Assembly: GCA_029641185.1 (NCBI GenBank)
Contig: JAPWGK010000004.1
Location: 1,798,001 to 1,862,000 of the forward strand
Direction of reading: 5' to 3'
Origin: Pseudofabraea citricarpa
Lineage: Eukaryota; Ascomycota; Leotiomycetes; Helotiales; Dermateaceae
DNA length: 64,000 nucleotides
Part shown: positions 20,798 to 31,179 of the stretch, piece after piece
How the letters are laid out: the number at the start of each line of letters is the position of its first letter
How positions within the stretch are numbered: the first letter of the stretch is position 1
Notes under the pieces: model-generated
Databases searched by the model: none
What the model was told of the DNA's origin: nothing
What the model saw: the letters and a program-made list of their open reading frames with translations, nothing else
Program-made: the position numbers and the translations under genes

Positions 20798-21841
20798 TTA
20801 CAGATTCGAGTTCCTTGGGCTTGTTCTTGTTGGTGCTGAAAGTTGTTTCGGCTCCTTGTTAAATGCCTTCTGTCTGTCCGCATACTCCTTGATAACCAAA
20901 GAGCAAACGGTATCAGTACATAATCTCTTTCGTCGCTGAATCGGTAATTGTGATGCGAATTCCAACCCGCTCGCTCTCTCTACCGCCTCAACGGGAACCT
21001 CAAAGTCCGTCAAGGGCTTATCGTTTGGAATAACAGCATTAGGCAGAACAAAAGCTCCGACGGCTACAGGTCCTTGTGCGGTTCCATCCTCCGCAAAGAT
21101 AACCTTGTAGAAATGTGTTGGGACAGCAATATTCGGTGGGTTGCCAATAACTTCGTAAGAGACCCTCCACTTCCCATCGTGGTCTCGCTTCGGTAGATAT
21201 AAAGGTCCAGTCACAATCCGTACACTTGGATATCTCGTCGTAAGTCTACGGCAGAAATCCTCAAAGTGTGCCCAGTAATCCCTGTTGAAGCCCTCCCCAA
21301 CCTGCGGACACATGTTGCTTAGGTAAAAAGTATCGTTCATGGCATCCTGACTCCATTTCGCATCGGCAGCGGGGACTTGATGTCCTCTGTCATAACCTGA
21401 ACGGAAGTAATCCTTTAACTTCCCCCGGAACTTATCAGGGATGGATGGATCTTCCAAGAACGAGCTGTGTTTGCGGTCTCCGTTGGACTGTGCCAGCGAT
21501 GCTGGGGTAATGTGTTCTGCGACCCACGAGGGGTTCCTTAGACGTCGATCGTAGGAGGAGACTAAGGCGTTTCTGGTTGCAAGGTCGGCAACTGGACCAG
21601 GGAAGCCGTACTGGAATAATCCTGCAGGGTCGACCGGAGGTATGATGCTCTTTGCTGAGAGTATAGGCGCTGAGCCTGGATATGGTGCGGGAACTGCGGT
21701 TGTGGACGAGGCAGAAACTACAGTTGACGATGTTACAGCTTGGAGCTTCCTTTCGGAGCGCGTTGAGTACATGGCCGCGGTAACAGCAGCGCCAGTGGTT
21801 GCACTAACGGCAGCAATAATGGCAATGGTGGTCTTGGACAT
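20798..21841 (-). CDS. NUC1: Mitochondrial DNA/RNA non-specific endonuclease (EndoG family)
   Basis: The single exon encodes 347 residues from the ATG at 21841. A hydrophobic segment at 4-28 (IAIIAAVSATTGAAVTAAMY) fits a mitochondrial inner-membrane anchor/targeting region. The nuclease domain follows the linker: YDRRLRNPSWVAEHIT, then the active-site motif DRGHQVPAAD (His at about 154) and the metal-binding Asn in NDTFYLSNMCPQ. NUC1/EndoG degrades nucleic acids in mitochondria and during cell death. The upstream in-frame extension to 21997 has no ATG (it would begin at GTG), so I reject it. The catalytic residues are complete. Confidence 0.95.
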   Translation of the reverse strand: MSKTTIAIIAAVSATTGAAVTAAMYSTRSERKLQAVTSSTVVSASSTTAVPAPYPGSAPILSAKSIIPPVDPAGLFQYGFPGPVADLATRNALVSSYDRRLRNPSWVAEHITPASLAQSNGDRKHSSFLEDPSIPDKFRGKLKDYFRSGYDRGHQVPAADAKWSQDAMNDTFYLSNMCPQVGEGFNRDYWAHFEDFCRRLTTRYPSVRIVTGPLYLPKRDHDGKWRVSYEVIGNPPNIAVPTHFYKVIFAEDGTAQGPVAVGAFVLPNAVIPNDKPLTDFEVPVEAVERASGLEFASQLPIQRRKRLCTDTVCSLVIKEYADRQKAFNKEPKQLSAPTRTSPRNSNL

Positions 21842-22484
21842 GGTGAGGGAGGGGCTCCTAGAGCTGGATGCGGCGTTGAGATATGTATTTGTTGAAGTTG
21901 AGTCGACTTGGCGCGTGGGTTGATCAGATATAAAAATTCCGGCGCGTGCAGCTCGTCCAACATCAGACGAAACTAGAGCTAGAGCTGCACGTGTCACATG
22001 ATGGGGCTCTAGAAGTGTCAGCGCCCAGTCCCGTGACCCGTGACTTGCGTGGGGTGTCGCGCAGAGCCGAAAGACGTTAGAGCGAATCGCGTGGGCGGGT
22101 GATTATGATTTTCGGGAAGGATGTTGCGCCTGTTCTTTTCGTGCAAATGCAAATGCGTACCTTGATGGCTCCCTCCAAGCTGCTTAGTACGATGGCCCGA
22201 ACCATTGGCCCAGCTCAGTATAGAAACCAAACCTTCTTCCTACCCTAATGAACTTCTTTGTATTCGTCTTCTTTCTCCTGTCCTGCTAATTCCTTCGACG
22301 TCTTCTTGTTGCTATCCTTTATCCCTCATCTATCTAGATCGCTACGCTACGCTACGTCACTTTCCGGGACCTGCGCACGCCTTACAGTTCCCGCGAGACA
22401 TACCCCAACCAGCAGACCTTGACCATCTTGGGCGTTTGACGCGGCTACCTACAGCATCCAAGTCACCGCGGAGGCTGAGTGGTC
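21842..22484. promoter_or_regulatory. Divergent promoter region NUC1 / ZRT3-like
   Basis: The two start codons are 643 bp apart. The part next to ZRT3 is CT-rich with a CTACG repeat (22339-22358). Zap1-like zinc-response sites could lie here but I cannot identify one with confidence. Confidence 0.45.
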
Positions 22485-24105
22485 ATGGAGGTCAGCGGCA
22501 TGGACAATGATACTCGCGGCTGGATAATGACTGTGGTCAGCGGCATAGGTAAGAAGACTCGTAGGGGAATGCTCTTTGTTTACCTACTGACTCTGGACCA
22601 GCATGTATCATTGGAGCCAGTGTAATCTGCGTCGACCTGATCATTTGCCGCTTTCCAGGCAAGAGGAACTTCAAGATACAAGAGAGCAACGCGTTTCTTG
22701 CTTCTTCCTTGAGCCTCAGTTTTGGTGTTATGGTATGTGGGCGGCTCTTTCTCCGATGGGTGTTTACTAACTGCTGCAGCTATTTACCTCGCTGTATGGC
22801 ATGCTACCATCCTCGAAAAAGTATCTCCTTAGTGGCGGGTTGAGCAAGTCGGGCGCAGCGTGGACCGTAGTCGCATGCTTCGCTGCTGGGTTCGTGGGAA
22901 TACAGGCCGTCTCGAGACTACTACACTCTTGCATGCCGTCGCATGTTGTAGACTGCGACCATGACCACAACGATCCGACTTCTCGTTCTCATAGCCATGG
23001 CCACAGTATAGCGCATTCGCATAGCGGCCACGATAGAGGGCGCCATGCACATAGACATCAGGCTGTCGCAAATGGCCATGCTACTGAAGAATCACCTCTT
23101 CTCTCTGCCGATAGCGGAAACTCAAAGCGCCAAGCCTCACACCGCGGAGAACCCGATACGGAATGGAGTGGACCAAACATGTCCCAGACCTCTCAAACTT
23201 TCAGTCGGAGGCCGTCGGTATTCGAAAAGACAAAGGGCCGGGTCCTGTCCTTTGTCAAAGACACGAAGAGCAATTGCGATTCAACAGGTCCGTGTTTTGG
23301 ATACTCAGATCCTTGTGGCCAAGAATGTTATAAACACTTGGATACAAAATTGGCAACACACGCTTCCCACCAAAACACCAATCTTCGGACCGTCACTGGA
23401 AACTGGCTCAACCGTAAGCCTTCAAACAACCTGTTGGGAGAGCCACTTAATGAAGCAGAGAACGAATCAGGTAGTAGCGATACCGTGGAAGAACATTCTC
23501 CACTCAGAGTGACTAAGGCTCATCATCCTCGAGGCATTGTCAGCGACGCGAATTCTGTTCAAGATTCGGGGGATAATTATTCTGTTACATCTTCGGATCT
23601 CGAAGCACAGCACCATCATCACGTCCCTAAAAATGCATTTGCTTCCATCGGTATTCAAACTTCACTAGCAATCGCTCTCCACAAAATACCAGAAGGTTTC
23701 ATCACCTATGCTTCTAACCATGCTAACCCTAGTCTTGGTTTCTCCGTCTTCATGGCTCTTTTCGTTCACAACATAACCGAAGGTTTTGCCTTGGCGCTTC
23801 CTATATATCTTGCTTGGAATAATCGCATTCAAGCCATGATTGCTGCCTTTCTCCTTGGAGGACTGAGTCAGCCAATCGGTGCAGGCGTGGCAGCCATTTG
23901 GTTCCAAGCTGCCAACCATGGTTCGCATAAACCAGGAGAGCGTTTCTACGGGTGCATGTTTGGCGTTACAGCAGGTATCATGACAAGTGTTGCTCTCCAA
24001 CTTTTTGTAGAATCACTAAGTCTAAACCACAACCGAAACCTCTGCATCGCTTTTGCCTTCTTGGGAATGGCGATCATAGGAGTAAGCAATGCTCTTACAG
24101 CATAA
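22485..24105 (+). CDS. ZRT3: ZIP-family zinc transporter, vacuolar Zrt3-like
   Basis: Exons 22485-22548, 22602-22732 and 22780-24105 give 506 residues (introns 53 and 47 bp). Three helices at the N-terminus are followed by a long, poorly conserved loop rich in His (HDHNDPTSRSHSHGHS, then HSHSGHDRGRHAHRH), a likely metal-sensing segment. The C-terminal half has the ZIP transport helices with IALHKIPEGF and FVHNITEGFALALP, which supply the His and Glu metal ligands. In yeast Zrt3 releases zinc from the vacuole; vacuolar location here is inferred from this similarity. Without splicing the first three exons would be missed, since the longest open frame begins only in the third exon. Confidence 0.9.
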
Positions 24106-24800
24106 AAAATGGATTCGTAATACGCGATTTTAAAGACAATGGATGAGGGAAGGATGAGAAATGAGCAATAACGATGGGTGTTGGAGTTCTGGGTTAAATG
24201 CATGGTTTAGGGTGTTTATCAGCATGATGCATTTGCTGTACTTTTCAGCCTTGTTATTATTCAATGGTTTGGGATACATTTGCTTGCGGTACCGTACTGG
24301 ATCCGGCGAGCTTGGAATGATTGTATATGCATTAGAAATTGGTTGGCGCTACATCGCGATGGGATAGGGCAGAAGCAGAAATTATAGATACCTGCATCAG
24401 TATGTATTACTTTGAACTAGACTTTCGTAAATGGTTGTCCATTCGCTTCTACTAGTGTTTACTGTGATTAACTACTGAGATGATTCCCAAGGCAGCTGAA
24501 GGTGTAGAGTGGGCACGAACATACAGATATGTTAGTAGTGATACTGGATATGATGTATATATCAGCAACTTTTCCCTCGCCAAAACAACTTTTCCTTTTT
24601 CATCCTTTTTATCCTTTACATTCTTGGCCCTTCACCTGTCCACCAAGCTCCAAGGTGTTGAACCGAATAGTACCTACCGAAGACTTCAGTAAAACTCATC
24701 AACCGTGATATACAAACCCCCCAGTCGGCTTCAATGTAAGGTCTCCAGGAAACCTATCCTCAACAACCTTCAGTCTTCTAATTGATGACATTCCTCGCAT
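24106..24800. other. Intergenic, no gene recognised
   Basis: This is the ZRT3 3' region plus about 600 bp of AT-rich sequence with only short frames that look non-coding. Confidence 0.4.
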
Positions 24801-25165
24801 AATGATAGAGGCTTGGGGCGCGAGATTGACGTGCAAAACAATCTCGAACCGAACAGAGATACGGTTTTCTACCTTTCGTCACTGACTAAGGCTATGGCAG
24901 CTAGCTGCTATCATTGGTATTCTCGTGGACAAAGGTCTTCTCGGATGGGGTGTACCAGTGCACGATATCCTCCCTGGGATGACACGAAATGCTTGGGCTC
25001 TGCAACTGAATGGACCCGCCAACTTAATTCTCGACGCTATCTTCGCGGAGAAACCTTGGGATGATTATGTTTTCCTAGCACGAGCGAGGGGACGGCCCGG
25101 ATGCACAAATTCCAAGAGGGATTATACTGTCGTCGTATGCCTGGCACTACCCAGCGTCCTCTGAC
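24801..25165 (+). pseudogene. Decayed fragment of a serine beta-lactamase-like protein
   Basis: Two reading frames together resemble the start of the fungal beta-lactamase/transesterase (LovD-like, class C fold) family. The first frame gives DTVFYLSSLTKAMAA, carrying the SxxK active-site motif. A frame change near 24900-24925 is needed to continue with AAIIGILVDKGLLGWGVPVH and DILPGMTRNAW. Nothing recognisable as the KTG or YxN motifs follows, and stops occur in all frames after 25165. No clear start codon or splice pair mends the break, so it looks like a truncated relic rather than a working gene. Some similar genes act in secondary metabolism, but no other such gene is adjacent. Confidence 0.55.
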
Positions 25166-26407
25166 AGGTAGCCTTACAGGGGACGACATTAAAACGCGAT
25201 TCACAACCGGGTCATTCAGACTTATGTCTCCTTTGATGCTCTTCGCAAGGGATTTGAGGTGAAATCCCAAGCCAAAGAAGCCGAGCGATATCATCTTCGA
25301 CATAACCACTACGACATCTTCCTTTTTAATACGTCTCACGATGATACTGTCAAGCGGGCTCAGTACTGTCGACCAGCCAGCTGCATAGCATAGGATATAA
25401 TTTGAGTAGACTAGAGGAGAGAGCGAGGAAAGAATCACTCAGCTGGGATTGAGAAACAAGTTTTTATGTCTGGCTAGTTAATCACCAATTTATGATGCAA
25501 GCTACGCTTTAATTCTCTGCCATTAACGATAACTTCACAGAAGCCGAGGATTGAAGAGGCTCATGAAATGTATCAGTTCTCGCTATCGGCCAGGGTCGAG
25601 GAATATCCGCAGTTGCTTTAACTCTGAGGGCCGCACCTTCTTGATCTCTAGCTTAATATTTGAAGCTGACGCAAGAGGGCGAAAACAACCGGGTATAAAG
25701 AGGTAAGAGGTATATTTGGTGCTGAATATCTACAGCTTTCGTCGCCGCGTGACTGGTAGGTCCTCGATAGCTCCATCGCTTATTTTACCCCCCCAAGCAG
25801 TGACTCGCTTCGTGGTTTCGTGCAGCTAATCAACTGAGCTAAGTCCCAAGCATGAAATCAAGTAGGTAGGTTTATACTAGATTACGCTCAACGCTACGAC
25901 AGGCTCGTATCGCTTGAGAGGATAGGAGAAAAACAAGAACAAAGTCAATACTATGGACCGGAAGAATCACTTTTGATTACCTAGGTAGACAGAAAAGCTT
26001 AGTAGCCGACCTAGCAAGCTAGTATACCAAGACATAACTATAATCTCTTTTCAATAACACTAATACAAAACTGCTTGATTTCATCCTTGTAACTAGGCTT
26101 GTTAGTAGTAACAAAGTACGAAGTGCGTTGCCAGTTTAAGGGATACCAAAGGGAGGGCTTGATGAGAACGCAAACCCATATAACTTATCAATGGAAATGC
26201 AACATATTTTGAACAGGAAAAAAATACAATATCATTCGTTCCCTCCCGGTCTTCAAGTCAAGTACCTAGGTAGTAGTCTTGAATCAATTCGACTTTCAGG
26301 GCTCGGGAATTTTCTTCTCTCATGTTTACACTCTCCAGAAATTTGTTCATCCACTTCACACGCCATGCCATATTTTCAAGTCTTCTTTCTCATTTCTCTC
26401 TCTCTCT
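25166..26407. other. Intergenic, no gene recognised
   Basis: About 1.2 kb with only short frames. A minus-strand frame at 25037-25438 overlaps the beta-lactamase relic and shows no domain. Possibly decayed sequence. Confidence 0.4.
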
Positions 26408-27661
26408 CTAGAATCGATGGCTTCTCTTCTGCTGCGTTCTCCATGCCGTGTATCCTACGTACGCACCGCCACAGACCAGACCGAACATAATAATCTTGAA
26501 GAAGAACCAGGTCCAGCTTCCGCCCTTCTTCTCAACGGGGGGTCGGCGGTCCTTGCCTCTGCTCGCGGTGCTCGATCCAGACGATTTCGCGCCGTCGCGG
26601 TTGTTGGTGTTGTAGAGGTTCTTGGTCGTCACGCTGATGATGTCGTGGTTATCCGAGAGCTCGCCCGTCTCGGCAGAGAAGCCGAGGTATGCGACCGACG
26701 GGATCATGGGCGGCTCAAAAGTCTCGAAGCATAATTCCCACTGCTCCTCGGCCTTGTACTGAAGCTCAAGTCGGAGCGACTTGTCCTGGAAATACGTCAG
26801 GCGCGCCTTGGTCGGCACATGGGCGTTGCGAATGCCACGCGCGCTGCAACCCATGAACTCGTTCGCCTTGCCGTCGTTGTTCTTGTCGTAGACGGCGTGG
26901 CCGTCGCCAATCATCGACATGACGTACGGGAACACAGTGCCCGGGCGGTTGTTCTTGTACGTATCGAAGAAGATGCCCAATCCCTCGAACGAATCGACCG
27001 AGCCGAACACGGGGCCTGGTGATGCGCGCTGCTTCGTGAGCCACATGGCGAAACCGTCGCCGTGGAGGTTGCCGTTTCCATGGATCTTGAACTCAACTTC
27101 AATCTGGTGGTGCGCAGCTCATGTTAGCCTAGGGTTTCCTCTCCTGAGAGCTGTGAAGACAGCAGCCGTGTTCCTATTTACCTCCCAGTTCGTTGCCGTC
27201 AATGGCACGCGCGAGAATATCCATCCTTCTTGTGATGGCCGATCTGATGACAATCTTATGTACCTGTTTGATGCCCAAATCAGTGACTCTCCTACTACCG
27301 CACGCCCCCCCCTCTCTGGAAATAAACGTACTTGTCGGCGCGCACAATTGTGTTTCCTCCAAAGTCCCACCATCTGCTCTGCATAGCAGAGTCTAGATAC
27401 GGCTATGTCCAAAAGTCAGCTCGGGGGAAGCTCATGCATAGTTCAGAAGAGTTGGTGCGCACCGAGGCCAGAGTATGTGTTCGTAGCTATCCCAAACAAA
27501 GCCCCATTAGCAAAACTGTCACTTCGGTACTGGGCGATTGAATGTGTATGTACCGGTATGCTCTTAATTCCATCCGCATCCACATTGGCCTGTCCTGCTG
27601 CCAGGCCAATGCCATAACCACACGCCAGCGCCAAAGCCGACAGCGAAGTAGAGAACCACAT
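26408..27661 (-). CDS. L-type lectin, VIP36/ERGIC-53-like cargo receptor
   Basis: Exons (minus strand): 27554-27661, 27332-27402, 27182-27263, 26408-27103; 318 residues. A signal peptide (about 1-22, SLSALALACGYGIGLAAG) leads into the leguminous-lectin fold: QSRWWDFGGNTIVR, SDRPSQEGWIFSRVPLTATN, HGDGFAMWLTKQR, GLGIFFDTYKNNRPG, and NHDIISVTTKNLY. These blocks hold the Asp/Asn residues that bind Ca2+ and high-mannose glycans. One membrane helix near the C-terminus (FFFKIIMFGLVCGGAYVGY) is followed by a short cytosolic basic tail ending HRF. It should cycle between ER and Golgi as a glycoprotein cargo receptor. The exon1/exon2 junction is the weak point: the only phase-0 GT donor (at 27553) drops a few residues that relatives keep. 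Confidence 0.88.
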
Positions 27662-28327
27662 TGTGTCTGTTCCTCCAGTACCCTCTTCCGCTCACTCAAC
27701 TCGTGCACGATCTGTCGCGAGGCAGGGCAAAGACGCAAGCCGCTGCTGTATAGACTGGAGCAAAAGCGAAGACGGGAGCCGACGAGAAGGGAAAACGGGA
27801 TGTGCACGAAACGAACGGGCAGGCAGGCCCAAGGAAAAGGAAAAGGGTAAGAAACTCGTTCGTGGGTATTCGTAAAGCTCTGGGCGGGCGAGAAAATGAA
27901 AGATCAATAAGAAGGGGAGTGGGCGTAAAAATGGGTTCGGGCGAGAGAGAAAGGGCAGGTAAAATAAAAATGGCTGCCGATGCACAGTTGCCCAGTGACA
28001 GTGTCAAGCTGGCCTCAACTTGAAGAATCCGGGGTTTTGAGGTCCTGAGCCTGAGTCCTGAGTCCTGAGGTGTTCTTTAAGGACCCGGCCGGGAACCCTG
28101 CGAGACCCCTGTAAGTAGTACTACAGTATTACTATTACCACCACTACAGACACTACAACACACACTAACTAACACATCATCGATACCGACACGGGAGCTC
28201 CGATAAAAAATAAGTTAGAAACTCAATACTCTACCACAACAACACAAACAGCCACTCTCGACTCAACAGCCAAGTCTAGCCGTCCTTCTTCCACATCCAC
28301 ATCCACATCCACATTCAGTCATTCAAG
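27662..28327. promoter_or_regulatory. Divergent promoter region VIP36-like / TIM13
   Basis: The two start codons are 666 bp apart. A CCACAT hexamer repeat sits in the TIM13 leader at about 28290-28314. No conserved factor site is identified. Confidence 0.45.
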
Positions 28328-28704
28328 ATGGACAGCGTCAGCAACGGCCTCGGTTTCGGCGCTTCAGCAGACCCCAAAGCTGCCGTCATGAACCAAGTAC
28401 GGCAAGAAGCCGCCATGACCAACGCCCGCCAATTGATCGAGGTATACATCTCCCTCGCTCCCTCCCTCCCTCTTCGAATTGCCGCGCATAGAGAACTGAC
28501 AATATCCCCCCGATGCAGAAAGTCAATGAGCATTGCTTCGAGAAGTGCGTCCCCAAACCCGGATCCTCTTTATCCAGTGGCGAGACGACTTGCTTCACCC
28601 AGTGTATGGAGAAGTACATGGCTGCGTGGAATACCGTCAGCAGACAGTATATTGGCCGGATACAGCAGGAGAGTGGAAAGGGTGGAAATGGGGGTATGTT
28701 TTAG
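28328..28704 (+). CDS. TIM13: Mitochondrial intermembrane-space chaperone Tim13
   Basis: Two exons (28328-28441, 28519-28704; 77-bp intron) encode 99 residues. The twin CX3C motif is complete: Cys44/Cys48 in HCFEKC and Cys63/Cys67 in TCFTQC, with 14 residues between. Before it lies DPKAAVMNQVRQEAA..NARQLIE, typical of Tim13 rather than Tim8/9/10. Tim13 pairs with Tim8 to escort hydrophobic precursors across the intermembrane space and is imported by the Mia40 disulfide relay. The C-terminus after SRQYIGRIQQE is Gly-rich and variable. Confidence 0.93.
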
Positions 28705-29500
28705 GGACAGAGATGGATGCCGCATGGGACGGGGAGTGTAAATTAAGGCTGCCCTGTTGGTTGGCTTGTATCATATATTTTGTCGTGGACTATTGTATGA
28801 GTAGGTATGATGATTTCGGTGTGGAAGAAAACCTGGGCTTTGGTTGCGATTGCTTGCAGGGAGTCAGCGGGAATACACATCGCCATTTCTAGGATGAGGA
28901 CGGAATTATAGAAATATCCTCTCTTCTGAATCTGGACCCTCGGCCTCGATACTCCGAATATTTTATTGTGGATGTGGCAAGTCGTTGTGTTTCTTTCTCT
29001 CCTGTCCATCTCCGGAGTTTGGCGGTACGTATGTTTGATGGATGATGTCAAATTCTATGCTTACCTCTTGGTTTGGTCTGAGTGGACTGATACAAAGCCA
29101 CAAGAATCAAACAGTTGTTATTTTCTAGTTATTGTTTTGGTAAAACTGGATATTCTCCTATTGTTACATTGCAAAGCAATAAAACACTGGCTTGGGTGGG
29201 TCACTACATAATACCAAGAACCATGGTTATTGCCTTACACAGTTTGCCAAATCAGTTGTATCCCAGTTCACAGTTTAAGTGGTCCAATGCATGGTTCAAT
29301 CCATGGCCACAAGAATCAAATGGGGTTTGGCTTTGAGTTGGTGGTTTGAAGGGTTTGGTAAAACTGGTTATCCTCTTGTTGCCATATATTGCAAAACAAT
29401 AATAAATGGGTTCATGTGGAGACCTAGATGGGTTATTCCTTTCTAGGATTTGTAAAACCGGATATTTCCCAATCATCACAGCTTGAGCAGGTCAGTTCGT
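28705..29500. repeat. Degenerate direct duplication in gene-poor DNA
   Basis: Blocks beginning CCACAAGAATCAAA occur at about 29098 and 29302. Each is followed by TTGGTAAAACTGG-like and TTGCAAA.CAATA-like segments in the same order (about 29140-29180 and 29355-29402); a third partial copy begins near 29449 (TTTGTAAAACCGGATAT). This is an old, diverged tandem duplication. No gene is recognised. Confidence 0.5.
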
Positions 29501-30300
29501 ATTCACGAAAATCAAACCATTTTTGCTTGCTTGTTGCCTGTTATTACTCTAGGGACTTTCTAAATTTGTTTTCTTCTCATTATCATGCATAGAAAAGCTA
29601 CAACAAAGTTTGAGCTTGTCCAAACTTTGTAATTTCTTAGATTCATGTTTTCCTTGATCAGTTGTTGCTGTGCTGATTTCCAGATTTCCAGATTTGCAGC
29701 TTTACTGTAAGATGTTTTCATGTGGATATCATGTTATACGGGTTAAGGCTTTGGCAGATCTAACATGCCAAATAACAAAGAATCTATATGTTTTCTCTCA
29801 TAAGCTGTTTGTAAGGATATGTTGGCGGTTTCCCCTTTGACTTATAAGATTTATATAAGGACAAGTATCTTATTATAGCTTAAGTATTCTCCTTTGCAAT
29901 ATGTTATCTATATCTTATCTACTTCATACAACAACCTAGCTCCTGTGCCTCATATGTTTTGAGATACATTGCAATCTATTGGGTTTCTTATACATATCTT
30001 TATGCAATGAAAATTCATTCCCTAAGATCAGGTATTAAGACAAACTCAGGTACTGTTTTTGGGATCATATATTATAATCAGGAACTGAGCCTCTGGTATT
30101 ACAATTCCTTTGGTAGTACTTCTCCTTGTAGCAGCTGGTTGTGTTTATATGCACAAGTTCTTTGATTTATAGCACTTTCTCGATACTTAGATTTCAAGTA
30201 TAGTTACTTTTTTCTGTCTCTCTTTTATCTTCAATCATTTATGATATATTTTATTCGCGGTATCTTTGATCATTTACGCCTCTACGCAAAAGAAGTTAGT
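29501..30300. other. AT-rich gene-poor DNA
   Basis: About 800 bp rich in TA/AT steps with no coding signal. It could be sequence degraded by repeat-induced point mutation, but I cannot measure dinucleotide bias here. Confidence 0.4.
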
Positions 30301-30660
30301 AAGTGAGTTCGTCAATCGATTCTGATTTATAGTTCTTTTACTTATAATATATTTATTCATAGTATTTCCATTTCTGGCATCTTTGTCCTTTCATAGCATC
30401 TTCGTTTATTCATGGCATCGTCGTCTATTGACGGCATTGTCGTCCATTGTCAGTATATTCGTTATCTTCGTCATCTTCGTCATCTTCGTCATCTTCGTCC
30501 ATTGACAGCCATCTACGTAAACAAGTTCGTGAATAAGTTCGTGAATCGATTCTGATTCACCGCTATCCTCATAAACAAGTTCGTGAATCGATTCTGATTC
30601 ACGGCCATCTGCGTGAATCAGTCTGTGAATCGATTCTGATTCACGGTATATCAAAAGAAA
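30301..30660. repeat. 42-bp tandem repeat with hairpin core, plus a GTCATCTTC array
   Basis: GTGAATCGATTCTGATTCAC occurs at 30541-30560, 30583-30602 and 30625-30644, exactly 42 bp apart, each a 7-bp inverted repeat around GATTCT. A diverged copy (GTCAATCGATTCTGATTTA) lies near 30310. Before them a (GTCATCTTC)-like 12-bp array spans about 30460-30503. In one minus frame the 42-bp unit reads as 14 residues (ESESIHELVYEDSG) with no stop, but there is no supporting gene structure. Confidence 0.7.
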
Positions 30661-30718
30661 AATCTATTTAACGACCGAAATTTTCAGCCTTCCTTCCTCT
30701 TTCTTTCCTTACCAACAA

Positions 30719-31035
30719 GTATCTTCGTCTTTACAGATACACCAGCCCTTATTGCTCCTTTCTCTCAATCACCAAGCATCTTCGTCTTTACACATACACC
30801 AGCCCTTATTGCTCCTTTCTCTCAATCACCAAGCATCTTCGTCTTTACACATACACCAGCCCTTATTGCTCCTTTCTATCAATCACCAAGCATCTTCGTC
30901 CTTAAACATCCACCACAGTCTTCGTTACTCCTTTCTCTCAAACAACAAGCATCTTCGTCCTTAAACACCCACCACAAAACATCCACCACAGTCTTCGTTA
31001 CTCCTTTCTCTCAAACAACAAGCATCTTCGTCTCA
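30719..31035 (+). repeat. 57-bp minisatellite in the leader of the zinc-ribbon gene
   Basis: Starts of the shared ATCTTCGTC block fall at 30721, 30778, 30835 and 30892 (57 bp apart), then at 30951 and 31024 with drifted spacing. Each unit carries the CACCAGCCCTTATTGCTCCT and TTTCTCTCAATCACCAAGC segments; later units are diverged. The array ends just before a good intron donor at 31062, so it probably lies in the 5' leader of the gene at 31180. Confidence 0.75.
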
Positions 31036-31179
31036 GACGTTGGTCACAGCAGTCAAAAGGTGTAAGTACGTCTTTTCTCCTTCGGTTCTTTCTACCTACG
31101 TATTCACAGTTGGTTATTCCTGCTGACATTGCTCTGTGCAGCATTCACAACACATCCAGACCAATTGCCTAATTTGAAG

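Noticed and set aside
21842..21997. N-terminal extension of NUC1
   Set aside because: It would begin at GTG, and the ATG at 21841 directly precedes the targeting/anchor helix.
25825..25841. tRNA-like A-box on the minus strand (TAGCTCAGTTGATTAGC)
   Set aside because: No T-arm GTTCRA sequence or acceptor-stem pairing follows at the right distance.
30406..30654. 82-codon minus frame with 14-residue repeats (ESESIHELVYEDSG)
   Set aside because: It is just the 42-bp repeat read in one frame; there is no leader, splice site or non-repeat domain. Kept only as part of the repeat observation.
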